A program made the translations under genes and the position numbers. Under the pieces are notes generated by a model. That model had not been told where the DNA came from. It did not search any database and saw only the letters and a program-made list of their open reading frames with translations. A DNA stretch of 5,598 bases from Candidatus Elulimicrobium sp. GTDB lineage: Bacteria > Patescibacteriota > Minisyncoccia > Moranbacterales > UBA9337. Position 1 is the stretch's first letter; every line of letters begins with the position of its first letter. Location: assembly GCA_020722485.1 (NCBI GenBank), contig DYKS01000034.1, positions 1 to 5,598 of the forward strand. The letters run 5' to 3'. Below are positions 5,569 through 5,598 of the stretch, one piece after another.

Positions 5569-5598
5569 ATGTTCTATGTATTTGCGGTTTGTCGCGAG
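5569..5598 (+). CDS. Possible start of a downstream gene (partial)
   Basis: An ATG at 5569 opens a frame that stays open to the window end, reading MFYVFAVCRE. It begins 13 bases after the preceding stop, as expected for the next gene of an operon. The opening MFYV is reminiscent of GIY-YIG nuclease-domain proteins, which often start MFYVYVL, but ten codons cannot support that name. An alternative ATG at 5576 in another frame also exists. Confidence 0.35.
   Translation, partial: MFYVFAVCRE

Overview
This is an AT-rich bacterial window that uses the standard code: every full-length gene reads through without in-frame TGA, and TAA, TAG and TGA all occur as stops. Several features together suggest a Patescibacteria (CPR) lineage, probably Parcubacteria-like. 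These are short, compact genes with mostly poor Shine-Dalgarno sites, two tRNA genes without an encoded CCA tail, a small membrane protein of a style common in that group, and a short methionyl-tRNA synthetase without the C-terminal tRNA-binding extension. The assignment is inferred from gene style; no phylogenetic marker was compared.

Layout. Positions 1-65 may hold the last codons of an upstream gene. After an AT-rich promoter region comes a three-gene plus-strand operon: galU (UTP-glucose-1-phosphate uridylyltransferase, 293-1159), a membrane protein with a possible GAF-like cytoplasmic domain (1172-1915), and metG (methionyl-tRNA synthetase, 1927-3399). The gaps are 12 and 11 bases, and the operon ends at a rho-independent terminator (3479-3499). 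A 333-base region without a convincing gene (3400-3732) then leads to a secreted 3D-domain protein (3733-4323), a probable peptidoglycan-acting enzyme. On the minus strand, a tRNA-Cys(GCA)-tRNA-Leu(UAA) pair has its own promoter and converges on the 3D gene. A perfect 34-base palindrome between them can terminate both transcripts. Divergent from the tRNAs is an unrecognised, mostly helical protein (4788-5555), followed by the first codons of another possible gene cut by the window edge.

Functionally the window mixes envelope precursor supply (UDP-glucose from GalU), cell-wall remodelling (3D protein) and translation (MetRS, two tRNAs). The two proteins of unknown function are the only real novelty candidates. 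I found no CRISPR array, transposon, phage module, toxin-antitoxin pair or clearly new system.
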